Source of the DNA: Prorocentrum cordatum
Lineage: Eukaryota > Sar > Dinophyceae > Prorocentrales > Prorocentraceae
DNA length: 64,000 nucleotides
NCBI GenBank assembly: GCA_963575745.1
Contig: CAUYUJ010022393.1
Location: 550,501-614,500, forward strand
Direction of reading: 5' to 3'
Every line of letters starts with the position of its first letter. Within the stretch, counting starts at the first letter, position 1. This document shows positions 31,064-41,862 of the stretch, one piece after another. The position numbers and the translations under genes were made by a program. The notes beneath the pieces are model-generated. The model worked only from the letters and a program-made list of their open reading frames with translations, was not told the origin of the DNA and made no database searches.

Positions 31064-31207
31064 AGGGGCACACAGATAACTACACACAAATCCCAGGACT
31101 CCCCAGATGTTCCCATACTTTTTGGAGTTTCGTCTTCCCCCCCACTCCCCATATTTTCGCAGATTTCCGGGGGAGTCGACGAGTCGTTGCGTGTTTTTTC
31201 CCTCCTG
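31064..31207 (-). repeat. family A element, copy 3
   Basis: Contains TTTCGTCTTCCCCCCCACTC, CCATATTTTCGCAGATTTCC and GTGTTTTTTCCCTCCTGA. The end that reads CCCAG in other copies is CCCCTGG here, so no splice acceptor is preserved. Confidence 0.7.
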
Positions 31208-31689
31208 AGTGATGTCTTCTGTCGAAGCTGTGGCGCGCCAGTGCTCGAGCTGGTGAGCTGCTGACTGCATGTCCCAAGGACCCCAGGGACTACAATGCCC
31301 AGACTCGACGCACCAGGTTTATGCACTGGACGGTCGGCACCCGTGCAGGGACACGCGGCTACGCCGGCGGGGTGTTTGCCTTGTCTCGTTAAGGAGAGGC
31401 TGGCAGTTCTGGAGTCGATCGGCCTCCCTGCGTTCAGAGGGGCCGTCGAGGGCTGAGCTGGGAGAGCGCAGGCGGACGCGAAGCACTCGCCCATCCTGCA
31501 GTCGCGGGAGCCCTCCTCGTCCTGATCCTCCCCACCCCTCCACCCCCCCCTGACCTCCTCCCCCCACACTCCTCTTGCCCCCTCTTGACGTCGCGCTGAC
31601 TCACGGCCACAGCCTCGATGCAACAAGGATCGCCGACTTAGGCGGAGTGCAACACAAAGTCAACCTGGCTGGCGCAGCAAAAAAAATGC
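31208..31689. other. no gene recognised
   Basis: Unique sequence followed by C-rich sequence. Frames are short and unrecognised. Confidence 0.35.
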
Positions 31690-32160
31690 CTCTCCTCCCC
31701 CCTCCTCCTCTTCCTCCTCCTCTTCCTCCTCCTCTTCCTCCTCCTCCTCCTCCTCCGTCTGACCCCTCCTCCTCCTCCTCCTCCTCCTCCTCCTCTTCTT
31801 CCTCCTCCTCCTTCTTCTAACCCCTCCTCCTCCGCAGCCTGCCTGGCCGTGCCAAGCAGGCCGCAGGGCCCCCCCCCGGCGGCCAGAGCGGCGACCGCGG
31901 CCCGCCCGGCGCAGACCGTGCTTGTCGAGGGGCGTGCCCGGCGGTGTGCAACTGTTGCACGCCGCTGGGTGCGGAGCTACCGCCCTCCTTCTCCCTCCTC
32001 TCTTCTCCTCCGCCTTCATCTCCTCCCTCCTCCTCCTCCTCCTCCTCCTCCTCCTCCTCCTCCTCCTCCTCTTTCTCCTCCTCCTCCTCCTCCTCCTCCT
32101 CATCCTCCTCCTCTTTCTCCTCCTCCTCCTCCTCCTCCTCCTCCTCCTCCTCCTCCTGTC
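31690..32160. repeat. two (TCC)n tracts
   Basis: 31690-31825 and 32005-32160 are TCC/TTCC repeats, separated by about 180 bp of G/C-rich sequence without a clear gene. Confidence 0.92.
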
Positions 32161-32330
32161 CCCTCTCCGTTTCTCCTCTCTCCTCCTCCCTCCTCCTAGT
32201 GTTCCTGCTTGCGTTCGGTGAGATACAGCCGGCCAGGGGCCGTATCGGCGCCCAACGACGTTGGCGCAGGACTTGCCAGTGCAGCAGGTGTCCCAAGACC
32301 CCCGAAAGGGGACATGCCACCCCCAGTCCC

Positions 32331-32632
32331 TGAGACGAAGCATCGGGAATCTCTGAGATCCGGCGGCTCTGGAGGATGTCTCGGGCGCCGCGGCCTTCTC
32401 AAAGCGTCCAGGCACGCTCTTGATGGGCCTGTTTTCCACCACCACCACCACCATCAGTTGGAGGGGGCAAGGAGGAGGACGACGAGGAGGAGGATGAGGA
32501 GGACGGAGAGGAGGAGGAGGTGGAGGAGGTGGAGGAGAAGGAGGAAGACCCCCTCCCCCTCTAACTTCTGGTGGTGGTGGTGAAAAACATGCCCATCAGC
32601 CCTGGACCGCACCTATCCTCGTCGTAGCCCCA
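32331..32632. mobile_element. GGCCAGGACGAGGA element, copy 2, with nested TGATGGGC inverted repeat
   Basis: Core TCGGGCGCCGCGGCCTTCTC and right end CTATCCTCGTCGTAGCCCC match the family. Inside, TGATGGGCCTGTTTTCCACC(ACC)n at 32422 is inverted at 32566-32600 as (GGT)n-GAAAAACATGCCCATCA, so a second inverted-repeat unit with its own GAG tract is nested in this copy. The left half of the nested unit recurs in copy 4. Confidence 0.6.
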
Positions 32633-32751
32633 CCCGAGCTCTGCTGCCGTCGGCTTTGCCCCGCTGGTCGGTCTCGCGGAACCGGTCAGGCTGCCCAGCA
32701 CGGAGCCGCGGCCAGGAGGCGCGCGAGCCCCGCGGCGATCGCAGATGGCGG

Positions 32752-33057
32752 CCCTCCTCCTCCTCCTCCTCCCTCCTCCTCTCCTTTCCTCCTCCTCCTC
32801 CTCCTCCCCTCCTCCTCCTCCTCCTCCTCCTCCTCCTCCTCCTCCTCCTCCTCCTCCTCCTCCTCCTCCTCCTCCTCCTCCTCCCTTTCCTCCTCCTCCT
32901 CCTCCTCCTCCCTTTCCTCCTCCTCCTCCTCCTCCTCCTCCTCCTCCTCCTCCTCCTCGTCCTGCTCCCCCTCCTCCTCCTCCCATTCCTCCTCCTCCTC
33001 CTCCTCCTCCTCCTCCTCCTCCTCCTCCTCCTCCTCCTCCTCCTCCTCCTCCAGGGC
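32752..33057. repeat. (TCC)n, about 300 bp
   Basis: Nearly perfect TCC repeat, among the longest pure pyrimidine tracts in the window. Confidence 0.97.
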
Positions 33058-33168
33058 GGCGGTGCGCGCGGGACGCGGCGCCGCGCGCTGGGGCTCGTCG
33101 AGCTTGGGCTCAGATCGACGATCCTCAGGACGTGTGTTGGCGCCAGCATGCGGCCCCTTCCGGAAACC
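33058..33168 (-). CDS. possible exon of unknown protein
   Basis: On the minus strand a CAG|GG junction at 33169/33168 is followed by FRKGPHAGANTRPEDRRSEP and KLDEPQRAAPRPARTAAL, then runs into the triplet tract as poly-Glu. The same CAG|GG end of the same repeat also abuts the exon at 50824-51038. Weak evidence, family unknown. Confidence 0.25.
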
Positions 33169-33343
33169 CTGAACCCAAAAACGCGCAGTTATCCCCTGGG
33201 GGCACATTTCTCACCTCCGCGGCCCTCCGCCGAGCTTCCGCCGGCGGAAGGCCGCCGCCGCTCTCCTTCCGCCGACCTTCCGCCGCCCTGCGCCGAGGAA
33301 GACGATGGCAGCCCTTTCTGTCCTCGGAGGCAGGGCCCTTTCT
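33169..33343 (-). repeat. CGTTTTTGGGTTCAG repeat (family B), copy 1
   Basis: Plus-strand order is CCCTGAACCCAAAAACG, CCCCTGGGGGCACATTTCTC, several CTTCCGCCG iterations, then GCAGGGCCCTTTCTT. It is shared with 51039-51230. On the minus strand the right terminus is TTTTTGGGTTCAG|GG, a good 3' splice site. Confidence 0.6.
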
Positions 33344-33496
33344 TAGGGGGCCACGTGCGAACCCTACCCCTACCCTCCTTGGCTTCCGAGTGGGAGGGTG
33401 GGGTTCACTTCGCTCGGGAGCTCCCGAGCGAAGTGAGCCCCACCCTCCCCCTCCGAAATCATGGGGGTAGGGGTAGGGTTCGCATGTGGCCCCCTA
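33344..33496. mobile_element. foldback element, copy 2
   Basis: TAGGGGGCCACGTGCGAACC at the left is the near-perfect inverse of GGTTCGCATGTGGCCCCCTA at the right, and the arms continue to the centre (TTCGCTCGGGAGCTCCCGAG). It matches 24831-24976. TA lies at both ends. Confidence 0.75.
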
Positions 33497-33605
33497 TGTT
33501 TGGAACGCCCCGCGTGTTGGCGCAACGATGGACCTTCGACACGACGAGGGCGGCACACCGAGGGCCGACACAGGGCTGCGCGCCGTCGGCGGAGCCGAAC
33601 GGGAA

Positions 33606-33800
33606 ACAGCCAGCCCGTGCCATAAGGATGCGCGCTGCGGATGCAGGGGCCGTGCCTTGGGCGCCCATCTCGAGGCTCTTCGGGCGGGGCGCGGCCAACG
33701 AAAACGGCCACGGATGGACCGAGGAGGCAAGGATGCAAGGATGCAAGGGTACTATACCCTTGGGAAGGCATCCCAACCTTACTCTGCGGGCCGACTGTAT
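33606..33800. mobile_element. ACAGTCAGCCC ... AAGGATG element, copy 2
   Basis: The left arm ACAGCCAGCCCGTGCCATAA, GGATG and the inverted right arm ACAGTCGGCCCGCAGAGTAA pair. The core TGGACCGAGGAGGCAAGGAT is identical to copy 3. Confidence 0.7.
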
Positions 33801-33996
33801 AGTCGAAATCTGTAGTAAGGACGGGACGGGCGGTAAGGACGCCAAGGCCTTGGACGCCGAAGTTGCTACTATTCTTGGCGGCGGACTGTCTGCACCCTGA
33901 AAAGCTGGCCAGTGGAAAGCGCGAAGGACGGGGCGCAGAGACAAGGGCGCAAGGATACCCACATTCGCGCGTCCTTACTGTGAGTTCGGACTGCAT
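33796..33996. mobile_element. diverged ACAGTC-group element abutting copy 2
   Basis: GTATAGTCGAAATCTGTAGT-AAGGACG at the left pairs with inverted ATGCAGTCCGAACTCACAGT-AAGGACG at the right. The interior (GGTAAGGACGCCAAGGCC) differs from the other copies. Confidence 0.5.
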
Positions 33997-34063
33997 CCCC
34001 GACTTCGTGGGTCCCCGAATGGACCAACAGTGTGGTGCCCAATCCCCCCCCCCTCTTGTGAAG

Positions 34064-34228
34064 ACGAGGCCAGGACGAGGACAGATTCGGTTGAGGAGAA
34101 ATCGAGAGCCTCTGAGATTCGGCGGCTCTGCACGATGTCTCGGGCTCCGCGGCCGTCTCAGAACGTTCCAGAACGCTCTGAGAGCGTCTCGGAACGCTCT
34201 GGAACGGATTCATCCTCGTCCTAGCCCT
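34064..34228. mobile_element. GGCCAGGACGAGGA element, copy 3 (best preserved)
   Basis: Left end GAGGCCAGGACGAGGACAG and right end CATCCTCGTCCTAGCC are inverted repeats. The interior shows GTCTCGGGCTCCGCGGCC and repeated AACG(C/T)TC(C/T)(G/A)GAACG palindromes. Confidence 0.65.
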
Positions 34229-34689
34229 GCCCGATTTTGTCCGACCCAACGCCCGCGGAGGCGGGGCAGAATCGATCAACATCCGTCTCGGGAAGCCAGT
34301 TCGACTCGGAACTCGCGTCGGATGGGGCTGCATCGGCACGGGACCCAAATCGAATCGGATCGGCTGCGCCAGGATGCACAGCAGCGCTATGCCAGCATGA
34401 AGCCGCATCGGATCGCCGGAACATCGGAATCGGATCGGATCGGATTGGCCAGAATCGATGTCGAATCGGCACGAAGAGGGCCCCTACGGACGAGGAGAAG
34501 GACGCGGAGGAGCACAACGAGGGATCCCTCCCAGGGGACCACCTGCGTTGCATCCCGACTCGCTTTTTGACGGTGCCGTGGGGCTCTCAGAAGAAGAAGC
34601 TTACAGGGCAGGATTTAATACATGTGATTTTTAAAAAATATGGGATTTAAGATCCGCCGACCCTGTCGGCGTGTGGAAGATGCTTTTCC
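34229..34689. other. no gene recognised; ATCGGA iterations
   Basis: 34310-34460 is rich in ATCGGAT/AATCGG words. 34610-34650 is A/T-rich. No convincing gene. Confidence 0.4.
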
Positions 34690-35070
<381 letters not shown>

Positions 35071-35547
35071 CTCCCCTCAGGCGCGCCAGCCAAAGCGAAA
35101 CCAAAGCGAAATCGAGCAACGTCGTAACTGAGTCGAAGGCAAAGCGAAATTGAGCAACGTCGTAGCTGAGACGAAGGGAAGCCCCTTCGAGGCCCCCAAG
35201 AGGCCCCTTCCGCCACATTAGAGAACGCATGGGTCGCCCTCCAGGGTCGGCGGCATCGGCCGTAAGGCCTTCGCAATACAGGGCTAATGTATGAATCAAT
35301 GTATGCATGAACTCATCCTAGTATTTAATAATCAACCCTTTATGTTTAATACATAGTCCGCACGCGGAGCATGTATTAAAAACGGACCAAAAACCGCTGC
35401 GAAGACTGCAGCGAAGCGGGGGGGGGACTGGCTCGGGAGGGGAGAGCGGTGCCGTCGCACGGCGATGCCTCCCCGACAGCTCGGCGACGGGCCCTCGGCA
35501 ACGAAAAACCGCGCAGGACCCTGTGCGAGCAGGGGAGGGGGTTGGCG
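35071..35547. other. no gene recognised; TTAATACAT hairpin at 35346-35379
   Basis: 35085-35170 holds a duplicated AAAGCGAAA-TTGAGCAACGTCGTA segment. TTAATACAT (35346-35354) and ATGTATTAA (35371-35379) form a short hairpin with a TCCG-CGGA inner stem. Confidence 0.4.
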
Positions 35548-35893
35548 CCCAGGCTCCTCCTCCTCCTCCTCCTCCTCCTCCTCCTCCTCCTCCTCCTCCT
35601 CCTCCTCCTCCCTCCCTCCCTCCCGCCCTCCCGCCCTCCCGCCCTCCCTCCCTCCCTCCCTCCCTCTCTTCCTCCTCCTCCTCCTCCTCCTCCTCCTCCT
35701 CCTCCTCCTCCTCCTCGTCCTCCTCCTCCTCCTCCGCTCCCGTTGTCGGGCACGCGCGGGCGTGGACTGCGCAGGCGCGGAGGTGGCGCGCGGGCGCCAG
35801 GCTCTCCCATGAGAGATTCGAAAGTATGTTGTCCCAGCCTCCCCCCTTCCAGGAGGAGGAGGAGGAGGAGGAGGAGGAGGAGGAGGAGGAGGA
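35548..35893. repeat. (TCC)n / (CTCC)n and (GGA)n tracts
   Basis: 35548-35735 is TCC and TCCC repeat. 35855-35893 is (GGA)n on the same strand. Confidence 0.93.
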
Positions 35894-36116
35894 CAAAGAG
35901 GAGGACGAACTCTCTCCCTCCCCCTCCCCTGATCCATCCCCTTCCCCCTCGTCCCCTTCCTCCTCGTCCCTCGTCCATCCCTCCGTCCCCCTCCCCTCAT
36001 CCATCCCCTTCTCCCTCCCTCCCCCTCCCCTCATACATCCCCGCCCCCCTTGTCCCCCTCGTCCCCCTTCCTCCTCGTCCCCCTCGCGGGTGGACCAGGG
36101 ACACAAAAGAGACCGA

Positions 36117-36408
36117 GACGAGGAGCCAGGACGAGGACAGCATCGGGCGTCGACGACTCGAGACTCTCCGCGAGCCGGCGGCTCTGCAGAAGGTCGACTC
36201 GGGCGCCGCGGCCTCCTCGGAGCGTGCCAGAACGCTCTTGATGGGCCTGTTTTCCACCACCACCACCACCATCAGTTGGAGGGAGCAAGGAGGAGGACGA
36301 CGAGGAGAAGGAGGGGGACGAAGAGGAGGAGGAGGAGGAGGAGTAGGAGGAGGTGGACGAAGGAGCGCTCTGGAACGCTCTGGGCGGCACTCATCCTCGT
36401 CCTGCCCC
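36117..36408. mobile_element. GGCCAGGACGAGGA element, copy 4
   Basis: Left end AGCCAGGACGAGGACAG and right end CTCATCCTCGTCCTGCC. It contains TTGATGGGCCTGTTTTCCAC-(CAC)n-CATCAGTTGGAGG, as in copy 2, but lacks the inverted partner. Confidence 0.6.
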
Positions 36409-36867
36409 CGTGCGGAAGTACCCCCAGAAGCAGGGAGTACCCCGTGCCGCCAGAAGCGGCGAGGAGCGCGCCGACGTGGCACGAGAGCGGGGCCCGCCGC
36501 CAGTCTGGAGAAGCCATAGGAGGTACCGATACCGCTGCTCCCCAAGCCTCTCCCGGGGTGCGTTTTCTGACCAGGAGCTCGAGGCGAATCCGGCCGTGTC
36601 GACGAGGGCCTCCCAGGAGGTCCAAACAAGGCGAAAACGAGAAGAGGGTAGCGGTATCAGTACCGTGCGGGCGCGGCCGCAAGAAACCCTCGAAAGAAAC
36701 CAGACCCTGAAAACCCGCGCGCGAGGTGCCCCTGAGGGGAAGCCTGGAGCACCCTGAACGCAGCAGCTCCTTCAACGGCCGCGGGAAGTCACCGCGCAGC
36801 GCGCGGAGCGAAGAAGCCCAGGGTATCCTGACGACTAGCATATGGTTTCTTGTTGCGCGCCCCCACT

Positions 36868-37047
36868 ATACAGTCGACCAGTATCATAAGGATGCACGAT
36901 AGGGATGCGAGGGCCGTGGACGCCCACTCCGAAGCTTGTCGAGCGGGGCGCGGCCAACAGGAATGGCGAAGGATGGACCGAGGAGGCAAGGATGCAAGAG
37001 TACCCCTTGGGACGACCGCACATCCTCACAATGCCGTTTGACTGTAC
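36868..37047. mobile_element. ACAGTC ... AAGGATG element, copy 3
   Basis: TACAGTCGACCAGTATCATA-AGGATG at the left pairs with inverted TACAGTCAAACGGCATTGTG-AGGATG at the right. On the minus strand it begins GTACAGTC immediately after GACGAG, so it could supply a GT splice donor to the adjoining exon. Confidence 0.7.
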
Positions 37048-37065
37048 CTCGTCCTTCTCTTCAGC

Positions 37066-37192
37066 TCCCCTGCCCCCGCAGCGGGAGGTCCTCGGCCTCC
37101 TTGGCGCGCTGGTCCTCCATCGCCTCCAGCTCCGTCTGCGCCCTCTCCCTGTCGTCCTGGGGCCGGATGCTGCTCTTGGGGGGGGGGGCGCT
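37066..37192 (-). CDS. coiled-coil exon, possibly C-terminal
   Basis: The frame APPPKSSIRPQDDRERAQTE then LEAMEDQRAKEAEDLPLRGQ and a stop is strongly charged and helical. Its upstream edge is a plausible acceptor (GTGTCAG|CGCC) directly after a GAC/GTC triplet tract. Family unknown. Confidence 0.3.
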
Positions 37193-37194
37193 GA

Positions 37195-37330
37195 CACAGA
37201 CGACGAGGACGACGAAGAGGACAACGACGAGACCGACGATGAAGACGAGATCGACGACGACGACGACGTTTCGACGACGTTTCGACGACGACGACGCTTC
37301 GACGACGTTTCGACGACGACGATTACATCG
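37195..37330. repeat. (GAC)n with GACGACGTTTC iterations
   Basis: Imperfect GAC repeat, then three to four copies of TTCGACGACG. Confidence 0.85.
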
Positions 37331-37439
37331 TAACGGGTCGCGTGGCGGTGCGATGACGTGGGTGCGCACGACGAGGCCACCTGCGGTGGCGCGCACGAGA
37401 TGGGCAGATGGGCACAGGGGCGAGGGGGCGCGGCCTCGC

Positions 37440-37668
37440 TGAGAGGACTGCCCGCCCGAGATCCGAGGCGTCTGGCGGCAGGGTCTCTGCTCGACGGGAG
37501 GCCTGGAGAATCGGCACCAGCACCAACACAAGGGGGGCTGAGGTACCGTGTGGGGGCTCCCTGAGAAGGCCGGACGCCCGATCCGAGGCGTCTGGCGGCC
37601 AGGTCTCTGCTCGACGGGAGGCCTGGAAAATGTGCGCCCACCACCAACACCAACACAAGGGGGTTTGA
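37440..37668. repeat. 118-bp direct repeat, two units
   Basis: GATCCGAGGCGTCTGGCGGC and CTCTGCTCGACGGGAGGCCT recur with about 118-bp spacing. A CACCAACAC-AAGGGGG motif closes each unit. Confidence 0.75.
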
Positions 37669-37850
37669 GTACAGTCGGGGCGTTGACCTGAGGAACCCTA
37701 AATAAGGAACGAGGCCCCTTTTTTCCATAAGTCAACCTTCGATTTCCTGTCGAAAACATAAGGAAAGCCTGAGGCAAGCTGTGAAACACTTAAGGAACGC
37801 GGAGCCCATCCCTAACGAAAAGGGTTCCTTCTTCAGGGCCCCGACTGTAC
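37669..37850. mobile_element. GTACAGTCGGGGC inverted-repeat element (ACAGTC group)
   Basis: Perfect 12-13 bp termini GTACAGTCGGGGC / GCCCCGACTGTAC continue into TGA-GGAACCCT arms. Interior CTAAATAAGGAACGAGGCCC resembles the element at 8007-8178. Confidence 0.7.
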
Positions 37851-39424
37851 CATGTTGGCGACGAAAAGAAAGGGCCTTACGCGAGATGCCAGAGCCATAG
37901 CGACCTTACGCCGCGGCTTACGCGGGCCGCCGGCGTGGCACGCTGAATTGGATACGAGGGCGCTTACGCGCGATCCTGCGCGGGGAGCTTACGCGCCAAT
38001 GACGGCGCAAACGATCCAGTTTGTTTCTGCGTCGCTCATGTGGGGCCTGCTCTAAGAAAAGAGCATATCGTAGACGGAACTACCCTTGCTCCGACCTCAT
38101 GCTACGCCGAGGACATTCGTTTTTTTCTATATGCGCGTCCACCCCGAATGTGTCCATATACGTCGCGGCACCCAATGTACCTGTAGACGCTTGTGGCTAG
38201 AAAGTGAGAACGGTAATTGGCAGATGCCCAAGATATTGGCCATCTAGAAGCAGGTGACTTTACCCTCCAGCACAACGGCTTGCCTCCACACGGGGAAGCT
38301 GATCCTATATTTCGGTGCTGGTGGTAATATCTGGGCCACTTAGGAAACCCGAGTTTTACCCCACATCACCGAGATCGCGAGCATCTACCCTCGGTTGAGT
38401 CACACCGCCGATTTAGTGTTGGTGTCAACTTACAGGCCTCCGATTCGAGGCGGCATGCACCCCAGGTAGCGCACCCCCAACCCCAAAGGCCTCGACCCCC
38501 TCCCGAGGTGACTTCTCTTCCTGAGATGCTTTATGACACCAGGTCGGACGAAGAGGGGGTTAGTAAAATTTAGATCCTGGTGTCGCAGTTTTTCACACCA
38601 GGTGATTTCGCCTTGTGTCGGGCCCAGGGCCCCCGCGGATCAATGCCGCGGGAGGATAGGGTCTGCGGGTCTGGTCATGATTTCTGACGGTGTTTCACTA
38701 TTTTCGCGACGGGGGAGGGGGGGCAGTTCAGCTCACGCAGCTGATTTTCCCGCTGCCTCCCGACGCCTCCCGACGTAAATGTACCGAGAGAAGCGCCTGA
38801 CGGCGGAGATGATACCGGCTACATGCAGCTGGGTTCGTACCCGCAGCTGAGCCCGTACCCCTCCTCTTTCGGGGACTGCGGGAAAAGGGTGGGGTTACGG
38901 GCCAGGGGGGGGTGCTGGCCAGGAAAATTGCCTTGGACTTGCTCCTGAAAGACTGACTGTCACTTGCTTGAATATCCTGAAACACGCAATGCTCAATTCA
39001 TTCTCCACCCAAACGATTGCGTCGCGCACGTCCAGGGTCCTCTCGAGGCCTCTGGTGGCCCTTTGGGGGCCCTTCTGAAGGGGTAGTGGGTTCTTGTTGG
39101 GGCTCGGTGAAAGGATCGCGCGGCCCCAAGCATCGGTTCCCAGACCTGTTCTAGGGCACGCACTGATCGAAATTTGCGACGAGAAAGGCGAAGCCAGTGC
39201 AACAAGACTTCGAACCTCGATATCCGAAGGGAAGGGATCACAAGCTGCCGTGCACAGGCTGCGGCCTGGGACTTTGCCCCGTAGCTCCGAGCTGGAGCGC
39301 CAGGGGGGGCCCTGGCTGGGGGGGGGGGGCGCGAGACCTCGCAGGAGGGCACGAACGCGCGCAGGCTGCCGCACGCGGCCGCCGCAGGGGGGGCTTCGGT
39401 GCTGCGAAGGTCGACCTCGCCCAC
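37851..39424. other. no gene assigned; lower-G/C unique region
   Basis: 38045-38710 is A/T-richer, non-repetitive and full of stops in all frames. It carries an inverted repeat GACACCAGG (38534) / CCTGGTGTC (38577) and a second CACACCAGG (38595). 38710-39420 is G/C-richer. 38850-39420 has minus-strand frames without recognisable domains. Confidence 0.35.
38731..38850. repeat. CAGCTCACG(T/C)AGCTG repeat, copy 2
   Basis: CAGCTCACGCAGCTGATTTT then CCCG-TGCCTCC, with CTACATGCAGCTGGGTTCG downstream, matching 17299-17405. Confidence 0.4.
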
Positions 39425-39562
39425 GATAAGACCAAGCCGGGGCGAGGGTAGCATCGCGTGAGGATAAATCGAGAATCCCTGAGAACCAGCGGCTCTGGAA
39501 GATGCATCGGGCGCCGCGGCCTTCTCGGAGCCTTTCGGATTTATATTCATCCCGGCCCCGGC
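39425..39562. mobile_element. GGCCAGGACGAGGA element, copy 5 (eroded)
   Basis: Core ATCGAGAATCCCTGAGAACC and CATCGGGCGCCGCGGCCTTC match copy 2. The terminal arms are diverged. Confidence 0.5.
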
Positions 39563-39759
39563 CGCCTCGAGCCGATCGGGGAGCCCAGGCCCGCGCAATC
39601 GAGCATTAGGAGAAGCTGTCGCAGTCGACCAGCGGGGGCACGCGACCGGGCAGGCGCGAGGAGCGCGCGGGGCTTGAGGCGGCGGCAGTGGGCAAGGGCA
39701 GCGAGGGGAGCTGCTGGCAGCAGCGAGAGGTGCACGGTCAGGAGCTGTTGCTGGATTGT

Positions 39760-39929
39760 CGAGGCGGCGGCCCCGGCGACACGTGCTGCCCTGCAAGCGG
39801 CCAGCGTGTCGCTCCGCTCGAGGGAGCGGGAGACTTCGAAAGACTCGAGAGGTTGACGCTTGGAAGAGTAGGTGGATAGCGTGTCGTGCCGAAGCGTAGT
39901 GGGCCAGAACCAGCGGAGCGACACGCTAG
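39760..39929. repeat. 170-bp repeat ending in GATAGCGTGTCG hairpin, copy 2
   Basis: Matches 17945-18118 along its length. The terminal 54 bp fold as GATAGCGTGTCG ... CGACACGCTA. Confidence 0.65.
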
Positions 39930-40022
39930 GCAAACGCTCCTGACCGTGTTCGGAGCAAAGAGGGAGCGAGGGAGGAGAACAAGAGGAGCCGTCGGCACGA
40001 GCGCTGGGGAGAACAAGGGAAC

Positions 40023-40121
40023 GAGGAGCTCCTTGAGCTTCTGGAGCTTGTCGTCGAGTTCCTTGGTCTCGGTGTCAAAGGTGTTCTGCCACTGCTCCTC
40101 AGAGTTGGGCAGGGGGGCCAT
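40023..40121 (-). CDS. short coiled-coil first exon of unknown protein
   Basis: From an ATG at 40121 the minus strand encodes MAPLPNSEEQWQNTFDTETK then ELDDKLQKLKELL, a coherent amphipathic helix with balanced codon use. It then meets CTC|GTTCCC, a possible donor. Upstream in frame is a Leu/Pro-rich stretch that may be 5' UTR. No second exon was identified. Confidence 0.35.
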
Positions 40122-40617
40122 GGAGCCAAGGTCGACACCCAAAGGGAGCGGAAGCAGAACCGTTAGCGGAAGCGGACCATCGGAGTCGTGCGCACTCCGA
40201 TGAGGACCCTGCCCGTGTTCATTACGGCAGGAGGTAAAAGGTAGACCGCGAAGGGAGGAGGGAGGGGCAGGAGCAAGGTACAAGGAGAAGGGAGGACGGA
40301 GGGGCAGGAGTAAGGTACAAACAGAAGGGAGGACGGAGGGGGGACACAAAGGCTTGACTCTCATCCCTCCTCCCTCCTCGCCCCTCGCTCCTCATCTGTT
40401 CTATTCTCCATTCTTGGTTTATCACTCCTCCCTCTGCCACTTTCCTGTTGGTGGGCAGTTCAGCAAGACGGTATTGCATGGCCGTCTTGCAGTGGTGTCA
40501 GAACTGCAGAGGAAGAGGATGAGAAGCTGCACCGGAGCACGCAGCACCATCTCATGCCACTGCGCACCACAGGCGCAAACAACTGTTAGCGTGCGAGACT
40601 ATGGCGCGCTTAGGGTA

Positions 40618-40686
40618 CACACACGCACGCACGCACGCACGCGCACACGCACACGCACACGCACACGCACGCGAATACGCACACGC

Positions 40687-40729
<43 letters not shown>
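40618..40729. repeat. (CA)n / (CACG)n microsatellite
   Basis: ACGC repeat grading into (CACACG)n and then perfect (CA)n. Confidence 0.95.
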
Positions 40730-40730
<1 letters not shown>

Positions 40731-41715
40731 ACCCTATGTAGTCATCACCCCGTCTGTGGCGCAAGTGATGATCTGGCATGTAGCCACTTTGTGTTTTTGC
40801 GAAGAACCGCGGCCCTGGGAGAGCGGGGAGTCCACTCCCCCCGTGCAGTCAACAGGCATCCCGATGGCCCCCAGACTCGACGGCTTGCGGCTGGAACCAT
40901 TCAGAAGAGCACCCCGCCCGTCATCTAGACTCGGCGGCCAGCCTGGGGGCGGAAGAGAGAGAGGGGGCGGGCCTTCCGGCCTTCTGAAAAGTTTTCTGCC
41001 CTGCCGCCTCCTGAGAAGGCCTCATCCTTCTCACTTCCTCCCTCGCTCGCCGCCGATAAACGGACCTCCCCGAAGGCGACGGGTGAAACATCGAGGGCAG
41101 TCGGAGGGCAGCGGGGCCGCTTCATACCCACAGTGGCTTGCGCCTCTGGGGCGTGGGCGAGGCGAGAAGCGGCTGATCGGTGATCGGGTGACCTGGGTCA
41201 ATGCAAACCCAGGTCAGTCGGGCTTTGCAGGATCCTGCATGGTCCTGCAGCAGGATCCTGCGCGCTAGCCCAGGTCAGCGCAACCCTTAACAGGGGATAT
41301 CTCGACCCCTATCACAGGCTTCGTGTGATTTTCGAATGGACCAACAATTTGGGGCCAAACCCTGGGTTATACGAGGGGGGGAGGCGTCCATCCTCGATCG
41401 ACCATAGAGGTGCGTCCGAACGGCCCCCTGGGGGTGTATTCCAGGGTTCCCCTCCTTTCCTTAGCCGCCTCATTGTTCGCGGAAAACTCGGGGGTCGGGA
41501 TGGAAACATCGCCTGCGAGCCCTGGCTCTGCAAGACCCTGAGGGATCCGGCGCTCTGGCCGAGCCCCGCTTGCACAGGCCCTCCTCCCGAGGCTCCCGAG
41601 CGCGGAGCGCGGTGGCGCGGCGCCGGCAGCGAGGCGAACGCGAGGGCGGGAGGCAGCCCGCGTTTTTTCTGCCGGGAGGCATCGTGGCCGTGGGAGGGTG
41701 GGAGGGCGCCGTCAC
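40730..41715. other. no gene assigned
   Basis: 41224-41264 is a cluster of GCAGGATCCTGC palindromes. A minus-strand frame across 41380-41700 is possible but has no recognisable domain. Confidence 0.3.
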
Positions 41716-41862
41716 TTTTCAGGAGGAAAAACACAGACACAATGAATTGTCGATTCCCAGGAAGTATGGGAAAATATGGGAAGTGGGGGGGGAGACAATA
41801 ATTCAGAAAATATGGGAAAATATTTGGAATCCTTTTATTTGTGTGTCCCAGGGCCCCTTCAA
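41716..41862 (+). repeat. family A element, copy 4
   Basis: Reads TTTTCAGGAGGAAAAACACA, GTCGATTCCCAGGAAGTATG, two GGGAAAATAT boxes, and ends TTTATTTGTGTGTCCCAGGG. It is in the opposite orientation to the other copies. Confidence 0.75.

Noticed and set aside
38530-38610. LTR-type primer-binding site (TGGTGTCGCAG)
   Set aside because: No LTR pair, polypurine tract or pol motifs nearby; it is simply one arm of a short inverted repeat.
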